From the NCBI GenBank assembly GCA_947097635.1, contig CAMURW010000041.1:1-9303 (forward strand): 9,303 nucleotides of DNA. Reading direction: 5' to 3'. Each line of letters begins with the position of its first letter. The stretch's first letter is position 1. Both the position numbers and the translations under genes were made by a program. This DNA comes from an uncultured Bacteroidales bacterium (GTDB lineage: Bacteria > Bacteroidota > Bacteroidia > Bacteroidales > P3). Below are positions 6,722 through 9,303 of the stretch, one piece after another. The notes under the pieces were generated by a model. That model worked only from the letters and a program-made list of their open reading frames with translations, ran no database searches and was not told the origin of the DNA.

Positions 6722-7555
6722 ATGAAGCGATTGTTCCTCACCATAGCCCTTTTTCCCTTTGTGGGCATTGCCGCTTTGCCTTGTGTGGCTCAGGATACTA
6801 TTGTACCTGTGCACAAAGAAGTGTCTATGTTCGACGTGTTGTGGTGGGATTATTTTCATAGCCCATACCGCAGAAAGGAAAAACGCCAATGCTTCGCTCG
6901 CTACGCCGTGTTCTCGGTTCAGGCGTTTTTTTCAACACTCTCTGCCCCTGTGGTTTATGTGGGTTATTATTTGTCGCGAGAACGTATTGCGGGCAAACTG
7001 CGGAATTATTACGGACAGCATGGTCTGGGCAACATACAAGATGTGGGCGAAGACATTGTGTATGGCATCGTGGATCCTGCGGACTTGAAGCACTATATGG
7101 GTAATTGGGATTTCACCCTGTGGCTTTATGGCGACACAAAAGACCCATTGGTGACAGGTGGCGTGCCAGATGACTATAAGGAGAGGCACTCCATGTTTGC
7201 CCGTCGGTGGATGTACTGCGGCATGCGCAATCCTCGCTGGAATGCCACCTATCTATATTATTATACCTCGCGCATAGATAGCGTGATGACAGCCTACGAT
7301 GACCGATGTGCCACGGTGACGCACAACTATGGCACTTCCGACACTCGATTGGGAACCTGGTTGCGCTGGTATGTCGACGAGGATGGCCGCTAGTGGTATC
7401 TTTACGAGACAACACGGCGCAGGGAGGACAACAAAGGCAAGCTGATGTATTTTGGAGCAGTGCGCCTGGGGGGTGTGCCAGACGGGTATTGTAAGAAATA
7501 TCGTATGGGCAGATTTGAAATCTCCCTGAACCGCACGGTGACGATAGATAGGTGA
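6722..7555 (+). pseudogene. exported or membrane-associated protein of unknown function, interrupted by in-frame TAG
   Basis: From ATG 6722 the first part encodes 223 residues up to TAG at 7391-7393. The N-terminus MKRLFLTIALFPFVGIAALP, followed by CVAQD, is a good signal peptide, probably cleaved after VAQ. A second hydrophobic stretch, about residues 68-90 (AVFSVQAFFSTLSAPVVYV), may be a membrane segment. The later region is rich in Trp, Tyr and Arg, with WDFTLWLYGDTKDP and RNPRWNATYLYYYT. It reminds me of small phage or Bacteroidota proteins with an 'LWL(W/Y)GD...RNP.(W/Y)N' pattern, but I cannot name the family firmly. After the TAG the frame stays open for 53 codons to TGA 7553-7555 (WYLYETTRRR, LMYFGAVRLGGVPDGY, GRFEISLNRTVTIDR), similar in composition and plausible as the original C-terminus, giving about 277 codons. 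An upstream ATG at 6674 would add 16 residues before the signal peptide and is unlikely. It is divergent from mtaB. Confidence 0.6.
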
Positions 7556-7643
7556 AAGAAGGCCGAATGGGATTCCCCGTTGGGGTTGCTTTTCGAGTCC
7601 CCCAGGAAGAAGTCGCCGCCGTGCCTTGCTTGCATCGGGAACT
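7556..7643. other. short gap with a small GC-rich hairpin
   Basis: This lies between the end of the interrupted gene and the tandem repeats. CCCC-GTT-GGGG at 7575-7585, followed by TTGCTTTT, could be a weak terminator for the plus-strand gene, but the stem is only 4 bp. No credible gene is seen here; open frames on both strands are incidental. Confidence 0.3.
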
Positions 7644-7775
7644 CTCGACCCATTCTCGACCCATTCTCGACCCATTCTCGACTTATTCTCGACCCATTCT
7701 CGACTCATTCTCGACTCATTCTCGACTCATTCTCGACTCATTCTTGACTCATTCTTGACTCATTCTTGACTCATT
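7644..7775. repeat. twelve 11-bp tandem repeats (CTCGACYCATT minisatellite)
   Basis: Twelve consecutive 11-base units, with no gaps, run from 7644 to 7775. Units 1, 2, 3 and 5 are CTCGACCCATT, unit 4 is CTCGACTTATT, units 6-9 are CTCGACTCATT, and units 10-12 are CTTGACTCATT. Variation is thus restricted to C-to-T differences, arranged in blocks along the array. The unit length is not a multiple of three and contains no stop in any frame, so every frame on both strands is open across it, producing spurious 11-residue repeat peptides. The array sits in intergenic sequence between the interrupted exported-protein gene and the tRNA terminator. Copy number is likely variable between strains. Confidence 0.97.
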
Positions 7776-7780
7776 CCATT

Positions 7781-7795
7781 ACTCGACGTTCGAGT
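7781..7795. repeat. short palindrome next to the tandem array
   Basis: ACTCGA-CGT-TCGAGT is a perfect 6-bp inverted repeat with a 3-base centre, starting 5 bases after the last 11-bp unit. Its arm shares the CTCGA core of the repeat unit, so it may be a diverged remnant of array growth or a small hairpin. Function unknown. Confidence 0.5.
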
Positions 7796-7875
7796 CGCTT
7801 CTTCCCACGTGCAGCATTCAGCATGCTTCGTAAGCGCGTAGGTAAAACTCGGAGCGATCCGAAGTCCAGCTTGTG

Positions 7876-7894
7876 TTTTTTTTTGGGGGGGGGG
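7876..7894. other. T9G10 homopolymer junction
   Basis: Nine T (7876-7884) are followed directly by ten G (7885-7894) in non-coding sequence between the repeats and the tRNA terminator. Such tracts slip easily in replication and are prone to length errors in sequencing. The G-run lies about 25 bases beyond the terminator hairpin on the minus-strand downstream side. No gene is near enough in frame for translational phase variation. Confidence 0.8.
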
Positions 7895-7919
7895 CTGTAC
7901 GGATAGCCATATAATAAAA

Positions 7920-7965
7920 CGAGCAGGAAACAAGCGTTGTTATCGCTTCCTTTCTACTCGTTTTT
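7920..7965. terminator. bidirectional intrinsic terminator (tRNA-Leu side and plus side)
   Basis: Arms 7920-7936 and 7944-7960 form a 17-position hairpin with three mismatched positions, one G-U pair and a 7-base loop (TTGTTAT). On the plus strand it is followed by TTTTT at 7961-7965. On the minus strand, the direction of the tRNA gene, it is followed by GTTTTATTAT. It begins 10 bases after the tRNA 3' end, so it most likely ends the tRNA-Leu transcript and can also stop read-through from the left. Confidence 0.8.
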
Positions 7966-7970
7966 GCCTG

Positions 7971-8054
7971 TACCCGAGGTCGGGCTTGAACCGACACGAG
8001 TGTAACCTCATCGGTTTTTGAGACCGACGCGTCTACCAATTCCGCCACCCGGGC
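7971..8054 (-). tRNA. tRNA-Leu (anticodon CAA)
   Basis: The minus-strand sequence folds into an 84-base class II tRNA. The acceptor arms are GCCCGGG (8048-8054) and CTCGGGT (7972-7978), and the D-arm holds GCGGAATTGGTAGACGC. The anticodon stem TCGGT/ACCGA encloses the loop CTCAAAA, with anticodon CAA at 8018-8020. The variable arm is long, and the T-arm GTCGG-TTCAAGC-CCGAC occupies 7979-7995. The discriminator base is A at 7971 and the CCA end is not encoded. The acceptor stem has two G-U pairs (1:72 and 6:67). It reads UUG leucine codons. It is driven by the promoter near 8159-8188 and ended by the hairpin at 7920-7965. Confidence 0.97.
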
Positions 8055-8158
8055 AAGTGATTTCCTGCAATTGCTCCTGCTTCCTTCTTTGGAAGAAAGC
8101 GTTTATCACCCTCAGAATGAGAAATTTGATGAGGATTGTCTTTCCTCTTTCGCAGTTG

Positions 8159-8188
8159 CAAAGATACACACTTTTTTCATTCTGCAAT
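8159..8188 (-). promoter_or_regulatory. primary sigma factor promoter for tRNA-Leu
   Basis: On the minus strand this reads ATTGCAG, 15 bases, TATCTTTG (-7 element at 8159-8166), with TTG at the -33 position. Nineteen bases (8157-8175) are identical to the mtaB promoter at 6618-6636 and the upstream CTGCAA sits at the same distance. The transcript would start about 8152, giving a leader of roughly 98 bases before the mature tRNA. It points away from prs. Confidence 0.6.
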
Positions 8189-8228
8189 TTTTTTTTAATT
8201 TTTTTTCTTCCATATCGTAATAAAGTAG

Positions 8229-8236
8229 TAATTTTG
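8229..8236 (+). promoter_or_regulatory. putative -7 element for prs
   Basis: TAATTTTG fits the TAnnTTTG pattern and ends 26 bases before the prs ATG. The upstream segment is T-rich (8187-8207), but no clear TTTG is seen at -33. It is divergent from the tRNA promoter about 60 bases away. Confidence 0.5.
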
Positions 8237-8262
8237 CAACCGTTATTTAGTCTTTCTAAAAC

Positions 8263-9243
8263 ATGCAAAACACTGATAAAGTATTCATTTTCGCGGGCAG
8301 AGCCACAGAGGCGCTTGCTCGAAAAGTAGCCGAAAACTATGGAACCGCCCTCGGCAAATCCACGGTTTTTCAATACGCGGACGGTGAGTTCCAGCCGTCA
8401 TACGAACAAACAGTCCGTGGAGGTATTGCTTGCATAGTGCAAAGCACCACGCCTCCCACCGACAACCTCTTCGAGCTGTTGATGATGGTGGATGCTGCCA
8501 AGCGCGCCAGCGCCTCGAAAATCATTGCCGTAATTCCTTATTATGGCTTTGCTCGTCAGGATCGCAAGGACAAACCCCATGTGCCCATAGCCAGCAAGCT
8601 GATTGCCGATATGCTTACTGTAGCAGGAGTGGATCGTATTATCACGATGGATTTGCATGCCGACCAGATACAGGGCTTCTTCAATATCCCTGTGGACCAT
8701 CTGTTTGGCTCGTCGCTGTTCATGCCCTATATCCGCAGCCTGGAAATCCCTGGCGACGATTTGATGTTTGCCAGCCCCGACATGGGCGGCAGCAAACGTG
8801 CCGGCATGTACGCAAAGACGATGAACAACAGTTTCGTAATCTGCTACAAACACCGCAACAAACCCAATGAAGTGGGCGAGATGAGGCTCATAGGCGATGT
8901 GAAGGACAAGCATGTAATCCTGCTCGATGACATCATAGACACGGGCGGCACCATTTGTAAAGCCGCCAACCTGATAAGGGACAGCGGTGCCAAGTCGGTG
9001 CGTGCCATGATTACCCATCCGGTGCTCAGCGGCAACGCTATCGAGAAGGTAGAAAACAGCGCGTTGGAAGAGCTGGTGGTAAGCGACACCATTCCCCTGA
9101 AGCGCGCGAGCAAGAAGATACATGTGCTGAGTACCGCCTGGCTGTTTGCGGAAGCCATACGTCGAGTAATCAACTACGAAAGTATCGACAACCTCTACGA
9201 GGACACCATGCATCGCAAAGGCGTGCCCGAAAGAATAAGATAG
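8263..9243 (+). CDS. prs: ribose-phosphate pyrophosphokinase (PRPP synthetase)
   Basis: A 326-residue class I PRPP synthetase, which transfers diphosphate from ATP to ribose 5-phosphate to make PRPP for purine, pyrimidine, histidine, tryptophan and NAD synthesis in the cytosol. Motifs are in the expected order: YADGEFQPSYEQTVRG (38-53), the ATP-binding loop FARQDRKDKPH (96-106) and DLHADQIQGFF (130-140) with the catalytic His132. SPDMGGSKRAG (171-181) and the PRPP/ribose-phosphate loop DDIIDTGGT (222-230) follow. The length is slightly above the common 310-320 residues, and the protein is complete and undamaged, ending in TAG at 9241-9243. ATG 8263 gives a normal N-terminus (DKVFIFAGRAT). It is transcribed divergently from tRNA-Leu. 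It supplies the substrate used by PurF-type enzymes such as the paralog encoded at 3691-5130, although the two genes are not in one operon. Confidence 0.97.
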   Translation: MQNTDKVFIFAGRATEALARKVAENYGTALGKSTVFQYADGEFQPSYEQTVRGGIACIVQSTTPPTDNLFELLMMVDAAKRASASKIIAVIPYYGFARQDRKDKPHVPIASKLIADMLTVAGVDRIITMDLHADQIQGFFNIPVDHLFGSSLFMPYIRSLEIPGDDLMFASPDMGGSKRAGMYAKTMNNSFVICYKHRNKPNEVGEMRLIGDVKDKHVILLDDIIDTGGTICKAANLIRDSGAKSVRAMITHPVLSGNAIEKVENSALEELVVSDTIPLKRASKKIHVLSTAWLFAEAIRRVINYESIDNLYEDTMHRKGVPERIR

Positions 9244-9286
9244 GTTCGCGAGGTGGGAACTTATTACCTTAATTACTCGCAAACCT
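9242..9286 (+). repeat. inverted repeat overlapping the prs stop codon
   Basis: AGGTTCGCGAG (9242-9252) and CTCGCAAACCT (9276-9286) pair over 11 positions with one mismatch, around a 23-base loop. It overlaps the prs stop. No T-run follows, so it is at best a poor intrinsic terminator; it could protect the mRNA end or belong to a downstream feature cut off by the window edge. Confidence 0.4.
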
Positions 9287-9303
9287 CAACCGACGAATTC
9301 AGT

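Noticed and set aside
7113..7758. Open frames on both strands across the 11-bp array, encoding 11-residue repeats (minus-strand GREWVENGSR type; plus-strand THSRPILDPF type)
   Set aside because: The 11-base unit has no stop in any frame, so openness is automatic; the frames overlap the real plus-strand gene antisense and have no credible start or family.
7644..7775. CRISPR array
   Set aside because: Units are 11 bases, contiguous and without spacers; no cas genes are present.
6702..7790. Shared 11-mer TACTCGACGTT at 6702 and 7780 as possible attachment sites or target duplication
   Set aside because: Matches of this length are expected by chance in 9 kb, and nothing resembling an integrase or transposase lies between them.
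7818..8048. Minus-strand open frame of 76 codons over the tRNA region
   Set aside because: It overlaps the tRNA-Leu gene and its terminator, so it is incidental.
1..9303. Reassigned stop codon (TAG or TAA as sense) to explain the two interrupted genes
   Set aside because: Both codons end intact genes at normal lengths in this window (TAG in dxs and prs, TAA in the PurF-like and kinase genes), and two different stops would both need reassignment.

Overview
The window looks like a chromosomal segment from a member of the Bacteroidales (phylum Bacteroidota), perhaps close to Prevotellaceae. The evidence is promoter elements of the TAnnTTTG type, typical of the Bacteroidota primary sigma factor, in front of several genes. 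Signal-peptide proteins of unknown function, a PurF-like paralog beginning MSG and the protein sequences of Dxs, MtaB and Prs all fit this group. Genus cannot be fixed by reading alone.

Layout. At the left edge is the 3' end of dxs (+), converging on a long minus-strand block. In transcription order that block reads mtaB (interrupted), a PurF-like phosphoribosyltransferase with a degenerate glutaminase domain, a large exported coiled-coil protein with about 70-residue internal repeats, elbB, and a pyridoxal/pyridoxamine kinase. The last four are closely spaced (gaps of 28, 38 and 49 bases) and probably form one operon. Divergent from mtaB is a signal-peptide protein of unknown function (+), also interrupted by a stop codon. 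It is followed by about 400 bases without a functional gene. That stretch holds twelve 11-bp tandem repeats, a short palindrome, a T9G10 homopolymer junction and a strong hairpin that can terminate transcription in both directions. Then come tRNA-Leu(CAA) on the minus strand and prs on the plus strand, transcribed divergently from about 8150-8260.

Functional theme. The intact enzymes are housekeeping ones for phosphorylated precursors and cofactors: PRPP synthesis (prs), a PRPP-binding PurF relative, DXP synthesis (dxs; DXP feeds isoprenoids and, in organisms with the DXP-dependent route, vitamin B6) and vitamin B6 salvage (kinase). ElbB is historically linked to isoprenoid metabolism. Regulatory linkage between them is inference only.

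Most notable. Three coding regions in 9.3 kb carry lesions or anomalies at the single-codon level. mtaB has an in-frame TAA just before its TRAM domain, with clear coding sequence continuing after it. The plus-strand exported protein has an in-frame TAG with plausible coding sequence continuing for 53 codons. The coiled-coil protein has no ATG start, although codons upstream of its TTG would complete a good signal peptide. This could be real gene decay, sequence error or unusual translation. TAA and TAG both end intact genes here, so a changed genetic code is unlikely. I did not find a clearly new multi-gene system. The best candidates for something under-described are the PurF-like enzyme with a disabled glutaminase site and its operon partner, the repeat-containing exported protein.
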